The notes: a model not told the origin generated them from the letters alone. A DNA stretch of 44,415 nucleotides from a candidate division NC10 bacterium RIFCSPLOWO2_12_FULL_66_18 (GCA_001771285.1 METI01000052.1:3475-47889); one strand, 5' to 3'. Numbered from the stretch's first letter, positions 1 to 8,291 are shown. Numbers and translations are program-made.

Positions 1-59
1 TCCGTCGCCATTCCGCACTCCGAATTCGGCATTCGCCATCGGTGCCCCGAGACTGAGCA

Positions 60-88
60 TTGACAACCCGCCGCGCCCGGCGTAGGGT
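60..88 (+). promoter_or_regulatory. Putative sigma70-type promoter upstream of the 2-hydroxyacid dehydrogenase
   Basis: A perfect TTGACA -35 box at 60-65 is followed by a 17-nt spacer and TAGGGT at 83-88, a weak -10 match. It lies about 165 nt upstream of the chosen start codon at 255. The sequence before it is low-information intergenic DNA of the kind seen elsewhere in this window. Assignment rests on box sequence and spacing only. Confidence 0.45.
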
Positions 89-254
89 TCTTCGGGTATC
101 GCCGTCTCACTCGGCACCCGCCTGCCCTCCAATCTCTCCACGCCATTCGGGGGGGACTCATGATGCGCGAGCGGGATTGGCTCCGCCCCCCGGTGGTGTC
201 CGTGGCCGAACGTTGCCTGCGTCGCCCATCACCTCAACCACAGGGAGCGTCCCC

Positions 255-1214
255 ATGAAACCCGTCGTGTTGGTCACCCGCAAACTGCCGGACGCCGTCG
301 AGGATCGCCTCCGCCGCGATTATCAGCCGCGGCTCAACCCCGACGACCGTCTCTATGCCAGCGACGAGCTGGTCGCGAGGGCGGCAGGCGCCGACGCGAT
401 CGTTCCTTGCCACACGGAACGCCTGTCGGCCGAGGTCATCGCGCGGCTGCCCGACAGCATCCGCATCATCGCCAACTTCTCGGTGGGTTTCGACCATGTC
501 GATCTCGCGGCGGCCAAGGCCCGGGGCATCGTCGTCACCAACACGCCCGAGGTCCTGTCCGACGCCACCGCCGAGCTGACCATCCTGCTCATGCTGGGCG
601 CGGCCCGGCGGGCCAGCGAGGGGGAACGCCTGGTGCGGACCCGACAGTGGCGGGACTGGAGCCCCAGTTTCATGGTGGGCATCCAGGTGACCGGCAAGCG
701 GCTCGGCATCGTGGGCCTGGGACGGGTCGGCCGGGTCACGGCGCGGCGGGCCCGGGGGTTCGACATGGAGATCCATTATCACGACCTCCAGCGTCTGCCT
801 CCGGAGCAGGAAGCGGGCGCGATTTTCCACCCGACCCCGGAAGACCTCTTGCCGCACTGTGACTTCCTGGCGTTCCATTGCGTGGCCACGCCGCAGACCC
901 GGAAGATGCTCAACGCCGAGCGGATTGCCCTGCTGCCGGATGGCGCCATCGTCGTCAACGCCAGTCGCGGCACGGTCATCGACGACGCGGCGCTGATCGC
1001 GGCGCTGAAGTCCGGCAAGGTGGCCGCGGCCGGCCTCGACGTCTACAACAACGAGCCCGACATCCATCCGGAGTATCGGGAGCTCCCGAACACCTTCTTG
1101 ATGCCGCACATCGGCAGCGCCACCCAGGAGACCCGCGACGCCATGGGTTTCCGGGCCCTGGACAATCTGGATGCCTTCTTCACGGGCCGCGCACCCGGCG
1201 ACCGCGTGGCCTGA
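255..1214 (+). CDS. D-2-hydroxyacid dehydrogenase (glyoxylate/hydroxypyruvate reductase-like)
   Basis: A 319-residue NAD(P)-dependent D-isomer-specific 2-hydroxyacid dehydrogenase, predicted to interconvert a 2-oxoacid and a D-2-hydroxyacid in the cytosol. The Rossmann motif GLGRVG lies near residue 153. The family catalytic triad is visible: Arg in NASRGT (about 237), Glu in NNEPD (about 266) and His in PHIGS (about 285). The length is normal for the GyaR/GhrB group. The frame is open upstream to position 60, but ATG 255 is chosen because homology starts there (MKPVVLVTRK) and a CAGGGAG ribosome site precedes it. The substrate cannot be fixed from sequence. Glyoxylate or hydroxypyruvate is the family default, though the CoA-ligase genes downstream leave room for another short hydroxyacid. 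Confidence 0.93.
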   Translation: MKPVVLVTRKLPDAVEDRLRRDYQPRLNPDDRLYASDELVARAAGADAIVPCHTERLSAEVIARLPDSIRIIANFSVGFDHVDLAAAKARGIVVTNTPEVLSDATAELTILLMLGAARRASEGERLVRTRQWRDWSPSFMVGIQVTGKRLGIVGLGRVGRVTARRARGFDMEIHYHDLQRLPPEQEAGAIFHPTPEDLLPHCDFLAFHCVATPQTRKMLNAERIALLPDGAIVVNASRGTVIDDAALIAALKSGKVAAAGLDVYNNEPDIHPEYRELPNTFLMPHIGSATQETRDAMGFRALDNLDAFFTGRAPGDRVA

Positions 1215-1499
1215 GAGAGCCGAGCGCCGCGAGCCGAGAGCCGAGGAGGATGGTCAATTGGTCGATTTGTCGATTCGTCGATTGGGCTGAATCAAACGGG
1301 ACTCGGCCGTTTTTTCGGTGTCAAGATACACTCCTCCTCTGGACGCCCGTGCGTCGTCCTCTCGTCGCTTTCACTCGCCCCCCAGGGACCCTTTTTCGGT
1401 GTGTTTCTTCGCCCAGCGTCGTGGCACAATGCAAATGCGGCGGCGTGGCTGCCGGATGCGTCCAGAGATTCCAGCCAAAAAGGTGGAAGGAGGGAGCCC

Positions 1500-3143
1500 A
1501 TGCAGGGCCTGATGATGGACTACCCGCTTACCCTGAACGCGATCCTCGGCCGGGCAGAGCGCATCCACGGCCGGAAGGAGGTGGTCTCGCGCCGGCCCGA
1601 CCGGAGCCTCCACCGCACCACCTACGCCGACATTGCCTCGCGGGCGCGCAAGCTCGCGGTCGCGCTCAGCGCGCTCGGGGTCCGGACCGGCGACCGCGTC
1701 GCGACGCTCTGCTGGAACCAGCCCGAGCACCTCGAGCTGTACTTCGGCGTCCCGGCGCTGGGGGCGGTGATCCACACGCTGAACCCCCGGCTGCACGCGG
1801 GGGAACTGTCCTACATCGTCCATCACGCGGACGACAAGGTCCTCGTGGTGGACGAGACGCTCCTCCCGGTCTTCGAGTCCTTCCGCGCGACCCGCACCTT
1901 CGCGCACGTGATCCTGATCGGGCACGGCGGGGAGATGCCGGACGGGATGCTCTCCTACGCGGAACTCGTCGAGCGCGCCGACGCCGAGGCCTTCGCGCCC
2001 CGGGTGCTCGACGAGACCGACGCCGCGGCGATGTGCTACACGTCCGGGACGACCGGGCGCCCCAAGGGCGTCGTGTTCTCGCATCGGGCCCTCGTCCTGC
2101 ACTCGCTCGGGAGCGCGGTGCCTGACGCCTTTTGCCTCGGGGAGTCTGACGTGGTCCTCCCGGTCGTCCCGATGTTCCACGCCAACGCCTGGGGCATCCC
2201 GTTCGCCGCCGCGATGGTCGGGGCGAAGCAGGTCTACCCCGGTCCGCATCTGGACGGGGCGAGCCTGCTGGAGCTCCTCGCCGGCGAGCGCGTCACCTTC
2301 ACCGCGGGCGTGCCGACCATCTGGATTCGCCTCCTCCAGGAGCTCGACCGGGCTCCCGGGGCCCACGACCTCTCGCGCCTCCAGACGCTGATCGTCGGCG
2401 GCTCGGCCGCGCCGAAATCCCTCATCGAGGCGTACGAGCGGAGGCACGGCCTGAAGATCGTGCACGCCTGGGGCATGACCGAGATGAGCCCGCTCGGCAC
2501 GGTCGCCCGCCTGCCGCGGCATTTCGCCGACGTCCCCGAGGACCGGCAGAACGCCTTCCGCGCGAAGCAGGGGATCCCCGTCCCGCTCGTCGAGATCCGC
2601 GCGCGTGAGGCCGAGGGCCTCGTCCCCTGGGACGGCCAGACGATGGGGGAGCTCGAGGTCCGGGGGCCGTGGGTCGCGAGGGCCTACTACAATAGCGAGG
2701 AGGGGGACGACCGCTTCACCGCCGATGGCTGGTTCAAGACCGGGGATATCGTCACCATCGACGCCCTGGGGTGCATCGAGATCACCGATCGCGCGAAGGA
2801 TCTCATCAGGTCGGGAGGGGAGTGGATCAGCTCGGTGGCGCTGGAGAACGCCCTCATGGCGCATCCGGCGGTGGCCGAGGCGGCGGTGATCGCCGTTCCC
2901 GATCCCCAGTGGCAGGAGCGCCCGCTGGCCGTCGTCGTCCTGAAGCCGGGGCAGGCGACGACCCAGGAGGATCTCCTCGCCTCTCTCGCACCACACTTCC
3001 CCACGTGGTGGCTCCCGGACACCGTGGAGTTCGTCGAGGAGATTCCCAAGACCTCCGTCGGGAAGTTCAAGAAGGCCGCCCTCCGCGAGCGGTTCAACGC
3101 TCCGCCGGCCCCAGTCCCCGGTGGGCTCGATGCCGCCTCGTGA
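1500..3143 (+). CDS. Acyl-CoA synthetase, AlkK-like medium-chain fatty acid-CoA ligase
   Basis: A 547-residue AMP-forming acyl-CoA ligase that would activate a free carboxylic acid to its CoA thioester. The P-loop-like motif YTSGTTGRPKG is near residue 180, WGMTEMSP near 323, GWFKTGD near 410, and the C-terminal catalytic lysine region KTSVGKFKK near 520. The N-terminal MQGLMMDYPLT is typical of the AlkK/medium-chain subgroup of the FadD family. The frame is open from 1401, but ATG 1500 has a strong AAGGAGGGAG ribosome site. Its TGA overlaps the GTG start of the downstream lipoprotein gene, so the two are probably co-transcribed. Chain-length preference is inferred from the subgroup only. Confidence 0.92.
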   Translation: MQGLMMDYPLTLNAILGRAERIHGRKEVVSRRPDRSLHRTTYADIASRARKLAVALSALGVRTGDRVATLCWNQPEHLELYFGVPALGAVIHTLNPRLHAGELSYIVHHADDKVLVVDETLLPVFESFRATRTFAHVILIGHGGEMPDGMLSYAELVERADAEAFAPRVLDETDAAAMCYTSGTTGRPKGVVFSHRALVLHSLGSAVPDAFCLGESDVVLPVVPMFHANAWGIPFAAAMVGAKQVYPGPHLDGASLLELLAGERVTFTAGVPTIWIRLLQELDRAPGAHDLSRLQTLIVGGSAAPKSLIEAYERRHGLKIVHAWGMTEMSPLGTVARLPRHFADVPEDRQNAFRAKQGIPVPLVEIRAREAEGLVPWDGQTMGELEVRGPWVARAYYNSEEGDDRFTADGWFKTGDIVTIDALGCIEITDRAKDLIRSGGEWISSVALENALMAHPAVAEAAVIAVPDPQWQERPLAVVVLKPGQATTQEDLLASLAPHFPTWWLPDTVEFVEEIPKTSVGKFKKAALRERFNAPPAPVPGGLDAAS

Positions 3144-3820
3144 AAGCAGAAAGGTCTTTCTGCCTGGCTCTTCTCCTGGGGTTCCTTTTTCCCATGGCAG
3201 GCTGTGCCGTAATTCGAGTGCCGTATGAAGCGGCAAGAGGGGCGGTGAAAGGTGGCGTCTGGGTGGTGAAGACCACCTATGTCGTGACCGCCGGGACGAC
3301 CAGAGCGATATACAGGATCGGTGAATTCACGTATGAGGTGGTAAAGGCCCCGATTGAATGGGCGCTGACCCATGAGGGGATCGAGAGCATGGACGATCTC
3401 CCGGTCAAGGAGGCGATCCGCCAGGGGAGGGTCAAGATCGCACCCTATGTGGTCCGCGGGAAGCAATATGTCCCCATGTCAGTGGAAAAGTCCCAGAGCT
3501 ATCGGGAGGAAGGCATTGCCTCGTGGTATGGGTACGAGAGCGGCCGCATGACCGCCAACGGCGAGGTATTCAATCCGAACGGATTGACTGCCGCGCACAA
3601 ATTCCTGCCGATCCCCATGTTTGTGGAGGTCACGAACCTGGAAAACAAGAAATCCATCATTGTCCGGGTCAACGACCGCGGCCCGTTTCCGAGCGAGCAG
3701 AACCCAAAGTCCGGCGACAGAATCATCGATCTCAGCCTGGAAGCCGCCAAGCGACTCGGCTTTTTTCAGAAGGGCATAGCCAGGGTGAAAGTCGAAGCAA
3801 TCCAGACCAAGGAGGAATAA
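3140..3820 (+). CDS. rlpA: RlpA-like lipoprotein (septal ring lytic transglycosylase family)
   Basis: A 226-residue lipoprotein with a C-terminal RlpA double-psi beta-barrel domain (about residues 125-220: GIASWYG, MTANGEVF, RVNDRGPF, IDLSLEAAKRLG). Family members bind denuded peptidoglycan, and some cleave it as lytic transglycosylases. The Asp in NDRGPF matches the conserved catalytic-site residue. The N-terminus is a lipoprotein signal ending in the lipobox MAGC with Cys22, so the protein should be an envelope-anchored lipoprotein. The start is GTG 3140, overlapping the previous gene's stop by 3 nt. No SPOR domain follows, so this is a short form. The stretch from residue 23 to about 75 is rich in Val, Thr and Tyr and matches nothing I recognise. 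Confidence 0.88.
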   Translation: MKAERSFCLALLLGFLFPMAGCAVIRVPYEAARGAVKGGVWVVKTTYVVTAGTTRAIYRIGEFTYEVVKAPIEWALTHEGIESMDDLPVKEAIRQGRVKIAPYVVRGKQYVPMSVEKSQSYREEGIASWYGYESGRMTANGEVFNPNGLTAAHKFLPIPMFVEVTNLENKKSIIVRVNDRGPFPSEQNPKSGDRIIDLSLEAAKRLGFFQKGIARVKVEAIQTKEE

Positions 3821-3950
3821 GGGGGAGCGCAGGACGCGGCCACCTCGATCCGGGCTAAGGAGGCGGGAGAAGAACTCGGAGCAAACAGATTGAGAATCGT
3901 TCGATTCAATCAGAATTTTTCTAACCCATTGATTTCACGGCCCTGATTTC

Positions 3951-3980
3951 TTGACAGCTTTGCAGATCACGTGCTAGGTT
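3951..3980 (+). promoter_or_regulatory. Putative promoter of the CoA ligase-hcmAB operon
   Basis: TTGACA at 3951-3956 is a perfect -35 box, with an 18-nt spacer and TAGGTT at 3975-3980. An AT-rich stretch at about 3890-3935 resembles an UP element. The first gene starts about 58 nt downstream. Together these suggest that the ligase and mutase genes are transcribed separately from rlpA. Confidence 0.5.
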
Positions 3981-4037
3981 GTCCACATTCTCCGCCACTG
4001 CTTCACGTTCCATCCTTCAGAACTTTTCAGCAGACCT

Positions 4038-5465
4038 ATGGACGACACTTGGCCACCAAGGTACGAAGAGACCTACCTTCCCGATCCGAAGGACCGCCAC
4101 TGGTTCCGCGATCGGGAGACTCTGGACCCAGAAGACCGGCAGGGCGTGATTCTCAAGAAGATCCGGGCCCAGATGGCGTATGCCTACCAGCATGCTCCGC
4201 TCTACCGGAGAAAATGGAAAGCCGCCGGCCTGGAGCCGGACGACATCAAGACGCTCCAGGAGTTCCACAAGGTCCCCCTCCTCACCAAGCAGGAGATCCG
4301 TCAGGATCAGCAGGACCACCCGCCCTTCGGGAGCTATCTCTGCATCTCTCCCGGCGACGTCCATCGAATCCACGGAACCTCGGGGACGACAGGCAAGCCC
4401 ACGGTGTACGGCATCGGGTACCCGGATTGGCGCCGGATCGCCAACGCCCATGCCCGGATCATGTGGGGGATGGGCCTTCGGCCCGACGATACCCTGTTCA
4501 TCGGATCCTTCTTCAGCCTCTACATCGGAAGCTGGGGGGCGTTGGTTGGCGCCGAGCGCCTGGGGATGACCTCGTTCCCGTTCGGGGCGGGTGTGCCGGG
4601 CCAGACGGCCATGGCCATTCGCTGGATCAGGGACCTCCAGCCCACGGCATTCTACGGGACGCCCTCGTATGCCTTGTACCTGGCGGAGGTCGCGCGGAAG
4701 GAGGGGATCGATCCTGCCAGGGAGTTCCGCTTCCGCCTGATGTTCTTCTCGGGAGAACCCGGGGCCGGCATCCCAGCGACCAAGCGCCGGATCGAGGAGA
4801 CGTACGGCGGGGCGGCGTGCATTGATTCGGGGTCCATGGGCGAGATGACTCCCTGGATGACCAACGCGGAGTGCGAGTTCCGCCGCGGCATGCACCTGTG
4901 GCAGGACATCGTGTTCACCGAACTGGTGCACCCGGAGTCGCACGAGGTGGTGCCGTACGGCAGCGAGGGGGTGCCGGTCTACACGCACCTGGAGCGGACG
5001 TCCCAACCGATGATCCGCTATTACGCGGGGGACCTGGCGACGTGGACCGACGAGCCGTGCGAGTGCGGGCGAACGTACCCCCGTCTCCCCCGGGGGATCT
5101 ATGGCCGGGTGGACGACATGTTCATCGTGCGGGGCGAGAACATCTACCCCAGCGCCATCGAGGAGATCCTGCGGGCCACCCCGGGCGTGGGGCAGGAGTT
5201 TCGGATCATCATCTCGCGCGAGGAGGCAATGGACGAGCTGGTGGTGCAGGCCGAGTATTCGCCCGAGGTTGCCGCGCGAGCCGCTCGTGACGGAGGTCTG
5301 CCGCGCCAGCTCCAGGGAGAGCTGGAACGGCGATTCAAAGCGACCCTCGGCGTCCGGACCGCGGTTCAGCTCGTCGCACCGGACACGCTGCCACGGACGG
5401 AGTTCAAGGCGCGGCGGGTGATTGACAATCGGAACCTGTTCACGGAGCTTCGAGGGACGTTGTGA
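4038..5465 (+). CDS. PaaK-type acyl-CoA ligase, candidate 2-hydroxyisobutyryl-CoA ligase
   Basis: A 475-residue adenylate-forming CoA ligase of the phenylacetate-CoA ligase (PaaK) family. The AMP-binding motif HGTSGTTGKP is near residue 110, the A5-type DSGSMGEMT near 263, and the hinge/C-terminal lid region GRVDDMFIVRGENIYPS near 356-372. It would convert a carboxylic acid, ATP and CoA to the acyl-CoA. Phenylacetate-operon genes are absent. Instead the gene lies just upstream of hcmA and hcmB, the known arrangement for 2-hydroxyisobutyryl-CoA ligase, which belongs to the PaaK-like group in Aquincola. I therefore infer 2-hydroxyisobutyrate as substrate. The family call is firm; the substrate rests on context. 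Confidence 0.85.
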   Translation: MDDTWPPRYEETYLPDPKDRHWFRDRETLDPEDRQGVILKKIRAQMAYAYQHAPLYRRKWKAAGLEPDDIKTLQEFHKVPLLTKQEIRQDQQDHPPFGSYLCISPGDVHRIHGTSGTTGKPTVYGIGYPDWRRIANAHARIMWGMGLRPDDTLFIGSFFSLYIGSWGALVGAERLGMTSFPFGAGVPGQTAMAIRWIRDLQPTAFYGTPSYALYLAEVARKEGIDPAREFRFRLMFFSGEPGAGIPATKRRIEETYGGAACIDSGSMGEMTPWMTNAECEFRRGMHLWQDIVFTELVHPESHEVVPYGSEGVPVYTHLERTSQPMIRYYAGDLATWTDEPCECGRTYPRLPRGIYGRVDDMFIVRGENIYPSAIEEILRATPGVGQEFRIIISREEAMDELVVQAEYSPEVAARAARDGGLPRQLQGELERRFKATLGVRTAVQLVAPDTLPRTEFKARRVIDNRNLFTELRGTL

Positions 5466-5571
5466 AGCTCGAGGAAGGCGGCGGCCATACCCGGGGCGCT
5501 TCCGACCGGCTCGGGTCACGGGGAGGCGAAACGGGACGGCGCCGCCGGACCTGAAAGGCAGGGGCGAGGTC

Positions 5572-7254
5572 GTGGACGATAGCGAACGGGAAGCCATTCA
5601 GAAGGCGAAAGCAGGCTGGAAGACGTCGGAGGTTACCGCCTTTCAGGCGCGCCGGCCGGAGAGGCAAGAAGTCTTTCGAACCCTCTCGGGCCATCCGGTG
5701 GACCGGCTCTACACGCCCGCCGAGGTTGAGGAGGGCGGATACGAGGAGAAGCTGGGGTTCCCCGGCCGCTATCCTTTCACGCGCGGCCCGTATCCGACGA
5801 TGTATCGGGCCCAGCCCTGGACCATGCGCCAGATCGCTGGCTTCGGGACGGCCAGGGAGACCAACCGGCGGTTCACGTACCTCATCGCGCAGGGCCAGAC
5901 GGGGATCTCGTGCGACTTCGACATGCCCACACTCATGGGCTATGACTCCGACGACCCACGCTCGGTGGGCGAGGTGGGCCGCGAGGGAGTGGCCATCGAC
6001 ACCCTCGCCGACTTCGAGGAGCTCTTCGAAGGGATTGACCTGGGCGAGATCAGCGTTTCCATGACGATCAACCCGACGGCCTGGATCCTCCTGGCCATGT
6101 GCGTGGCCTTGGCGGAGCAGCGCGGGACCCCGTTCGCCAGGCTCTCCGGGACGATCCAAAACGACATCATCAAGGAGTACATCGCCCAGAAGGAGTGGAT
6201 CTTCCCGGTGATCCCCTCCATGCGGATCGTCCGGGACACGATCGTCTTCAGCGCCAGGCATCTTCCCCGTTACAACCCGGTCAACGTGAGCGGCTATCAC
6301 ATCCGCGAGGCCGGCGCCACCGCCATCCAGGAGGCGGCCTTCACGCTGGCGGCGGGGATCGCCTATGTCGAAGAAGTCCTCAAGACCGGGATGGACGTGG
6401 ACGAGTTCGCCCCGCGCCTCAGCTTCTACTTCATCTCGCACAGCGATTTCTTCGAGGAGATCGCCAAGTTTCGAGCGGCCAGGAGGATCTGGGCCCGGAT
6501 CATGAGGGAGCGGTTCAAGGCCAAGCGGCCCGAGTCCATGCGGCTTCGGTTCCACTGTCAAACCTCGGGGGCCTCCCTGACCGGCGTGCAACCCCTCAAT
6601 AACATCGCCCGGGTGGCCATCCAGGCCCTGGCCGCCGTCCTGGGGGGATGCCAGTCCCTGCATACCAATGGGTGGGACGAGGCGCTGGCGATCCCATCCG
6701 AACAGGCCATGAAGCTTGCGCTCCGCACGCAACAGATCATTGCCGACGAGACGGGCGTGACCAGCAGCATCGATCCCCTCGGCGGCTCGTTTCTGGTCGA
6801 GGCATTCACTGACCGGATCGAACGCGAGGTGGTTGCCTACCTGGCCAAGATTGACAGCCTCGGTGGCACCCTGGCGTGCATCGAGCGGAACTTCTTCCAG
6901 AAGGAGATCGCCGACGCCGCCTATGCGTACCAGGTCGCCAAGGAGCGCGGCGAGCGCGTCGTGGTCGGCGTCAACAAGTACCGGGAGGAGCAACTGGACA
7001 TTCCCTTCCCGCTCCACAAGGGAGATCCAGAGGTCGAGCGGCGACAGATCGAACGCCTGACGCGGGTCAAGGCTGCGCGGGATACCGCCCGGGTGCACAC
7101 GCTGCTCACGGAGCTCCAGGATGTGGCCCGCGAGGATGGCGCGAACCTCATGCCCATCACCATTGAGGCGGTGAAGGCCCACGCGTCCAAGGGCGAGATC
7201 GTCAAGGCTCTCGTGGATGTCTGGGGCCGGTACGCTGAAACGCCGATCTTCTGA
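5572..7254 (+). CDS. hcmA: 2-hydroxyisobutyryl-CoA mutase large subunit (B12-dependent acyl-CoA mutase)
   Basis: A 560-residue substrate-binding subunit of a coenzyme B12 acyl-CoA mutase, covering only the TIM-barrel part; the B12 domain is a separate gene. Family landmarks include GRYPFTRGPYPTMYR, FDMPTLMGYDSD, SGYHIREAGAT, FAPRLSF and QSLHTNGWDEA. Three specificity positions deviate from methylmalonyl-CoA mutase: Ile88 where MCM has Tyr89, Asp115 where MCM has Ala, and Gln206 where MCM has Arg207. These align, with a constant offset of 2, with Ile90, Asp117 and Gln208 of Aquincola HcmA, which isomerises 2-hydroxyisobutyryl-CoA and 3-hydroxybutyryl-CoA. GTG 5572 is chosen because it follows a GGGGCGAGG ribosome site and the homology starts there; the frame is open further upstream. 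The length matches HcmA. The tail YAETPIF is also HcmA-like. Confidence 0.9.
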   Translation: MDDSEREAIQKAKAGWKTSEVTAFQARRPERQEVFRTLSGHPVDRLYTPAEVEEGGYEEKLGFPGRYPFTRGPYPTMYRAQPWTMRQIAGFGTARETNRRFTYLIAQGQTGISCDFDMPTLMGYDSDDPRSVGEVGREGVAIDTLADFEELFEGIDLGEISVSMTINPTAWILLAMCVALAEQRGTPFARLSGTIQNDIIKEYIAQKEWIFPVIPSMRIVRDTIVFSARHLPRYNPVNVSGYHIREAGATAIQEAAFTLAAGIAYVEEVLKTGMDVDEFAPRLSFYFISHSDFFEEIAKFRAARRIWARIMRERFKAKRPESMRLRFHCQTSGASLTGVQPLNNIARVAIQALAAVLGGCQSLHTNGWDEALAIPSEQAMKLALRTQQIIADETGVTSSIDPLGGSFLVEAFTDRIEREVVAYLAKIDSLGGTLACIERNFFQKEIADAAYAYQVAKERGERVVVGVNKYREEQLDIPFPLHKGDPEVERRQIERLTRVKAARDTARVHTLLTELQDVAREDGANLMPITIEAVKAHASKGEIVKALVDVWGRYAETPIF

Positions 7255-7255
7255 T

Positions 7256-7310
7256 GGAACCGCAGATGCGCGCAGATGAACGCAAATTCAGTCGGCAATC
7301 GGGCCCGGCA
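7256..7310 (+). repeat. Degenerate CGCAGATGAACGCA-type intergenic repeat
   Basis: Just after the hcmA stop, short direct repeats read CCGCAGATG, GCGCAGATGAACGC. The same style of low-complexity spacer recurs after other genes here, for example TCTGCG repeats at 10861-10891 and around 41100 and 41190. These look like decayed dispersed intergenic repeats. No function is evident. Confidence 0.35.
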
Positions 7311-7341
7311 GACGCTGATGGCTGACCGCTGACGGTGGAAT

Positions 7342-7785
7342 ATGGACCAACAGAAGGTGCGGGTGCTGATGGCGAAGTGCGGACTGGACGGGCATGACCG
7401 CGGCGTCAAGGTGGTGGCGCGGGCACTCCGGGACGCGGGGATGGAAGTGATCTACACGGGCCTGCACCAGATGCCGGAGCAGGTGGTCAATGCCGCAATC
7501 CAGGAGGATGTGGACGTCATCGGCCTCAGCATCCTTTCGGGCGCCCACATGACGATCTACCCCCGGATTCTGGCCCTGCTGAAGGACCAGGGTGCCGACG
7601 ATATCCTGGTGGTGGGTGGAGGGACAATGCTGCCCGAAGATATCGCGGCATTGAAGGCCATGGGCATCGCGGAGCTCTTCGTGCCGGACACCCCGCTCCA
7701 GGACATCGTGCGCTTCTTCAAGGACCTCGGCACGCGCCACCGGGCGAGGCAGGCGGCAGACGGCGCGGAGGGGCCGAGGCGTTGA
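7342..7785 (+). CDS. hcmB: 2-hydroxyisobutyryl-CoA mutase small subunit (B12-binding)
   Basis: A 147-residue cobalamin-binding subunit that would pair with the large subunit encoded 87 nt upstream. The B12 signature is complete: DGHDRG (the DxHxxG motif whose His is the lower axial cobalt ligand, about residues 16-21), then SILSGAH (about 68) and VVGGGTM (about 93). MCM-type small domains normally occur fused to the large domain; separate small subunits of about 140 residues are the HCM/ICM arrangement. The ATG at 7342 is preceded by a weak GGTGGA site. No MeaB/ArgK-type G-protein chaperone gene follows within this window. Confidence 0.9.
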   Translation: MDQQKVRVLMAKCGLDGHDRGVKVVARALRDAGMEVIYTGLHQMPEQVVNAAIQEDVDVIGLSILSGAHMTIYPRILALLKDQGADDILVVGGGTMLPEDIAALKAMGIAELFVPDTPLQDIVRFFKDLGTRHRARQAADGAEGPRR

Positions 7786-8037
7786 GGTGCAGGGGAGCGG
7801 GGGAGCGGAGGGGCAGAGGGGCGAACCCAATGCGGAATTCGGAACACCCAGAGGGTGCCCGAATGCGGAATCGAAAAACAGGGACCGGGGGCCGGATTGA
7901 ATGCGGAGGGGGGAGTGACAGCCGAAGGACAGAGCTTAAGAGAAGCCGAGGGCCTGCCGGATATCCACCTCGACGCGGGTGAGGTCCGGGGAAGAAAGTG
8001 AACCCAGGGCACATTGACCACAACCACCTGCCCGCGC
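7786..8037. other. Intergenic region between hcmB and the convergent antitoxin gene
   Basis: About 250 nt with no supported gene. It contains purine-rich GGGGAGCGG repeats and a GGAATTCGG/GAATGCGGAAT stretch like that at the start of the window. The short hairpin CACCCAGAGGGTG near 7847 could act as a weak bidirectional terminator, but no clear U-tract follows. Confidence 0.3.
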
Positions 8038-8265
8038 CTAAAGGTAGTCGTAGAGGGCATCGTCCTCTCCCTCCCAGGCCTCCTGGAGGCGGCGCTCAGC
8101 CAGTTGCCCCCAACCCAGTGCCTCCAGGTCTCCCTCAGAGATAGACCGGATCAGGGCATAGGGTTTGCCATGGTGCGTTACGATAATCGGCTTTTTATCC
8201 TTCCGGGCCTGGGCGAGATAGGCGGAGAGCTGATTCTTGACTTCTGCCACGCTGGCGAAGCGCAT
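8038..8265 (-). CDS. Orphan Phd/YefM-type antitoxin
   Basis: A 75-residue prevent-host-death family protein. The N-terminal pattern MRFASVAEVKNQLSAYL followed by KPIIVTHHGKPYALI is the standard Phd/YefM fold, which binds its own operator and neutralises a toxin through the C-terminus (here acidic, EGEDDALYDYL). The ATG at 8265 has a strong AGGGAGG ribosome site; the longer upstream frame is not needed. No PIN, RelE or Doc toxin frame lies downstream, because the gene runs convergently into hcmB. It is therefore an antitoxin without its toxin, either a decay product or a stand-alone regulator. Confidence 0.85.
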   Translation of the reverse strand: MRFASVAEVKNQLSAYLAQARKDKKPIIVTHHGKPYALIRSISEGDLEALGWGQLAERRLQEAWEGEDDALYDYL

Positions 8266-8291
8266 CGGGACCTCCCTTCTTCCTGGCCAGA

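Noticed and set aside
1371-3236. A 621-codon minus-strand frame opposite the acyl-CoA ligase
   Set aside because: High-GC coding DNA often leaves the opposite frame open. The plus-strand frame has the AMP-binding motifs and a ribosome site; this one has neither.
5440-7182. A 580-codon minus-strand frame opposite hcmA
   Set aside because: Antisense shadow of a clearly conserved mutase gene, with no recognisable motif.
5572-7254. Calling the mutase large subunit methylmalonyl-CoA mutase
   Set aside because: The overall family fits, but the residues that bind the methylmalonyl carboxylate (Tyr89, Arg207) are Ile and Gln here, and the B12 domain is a separate short gene.
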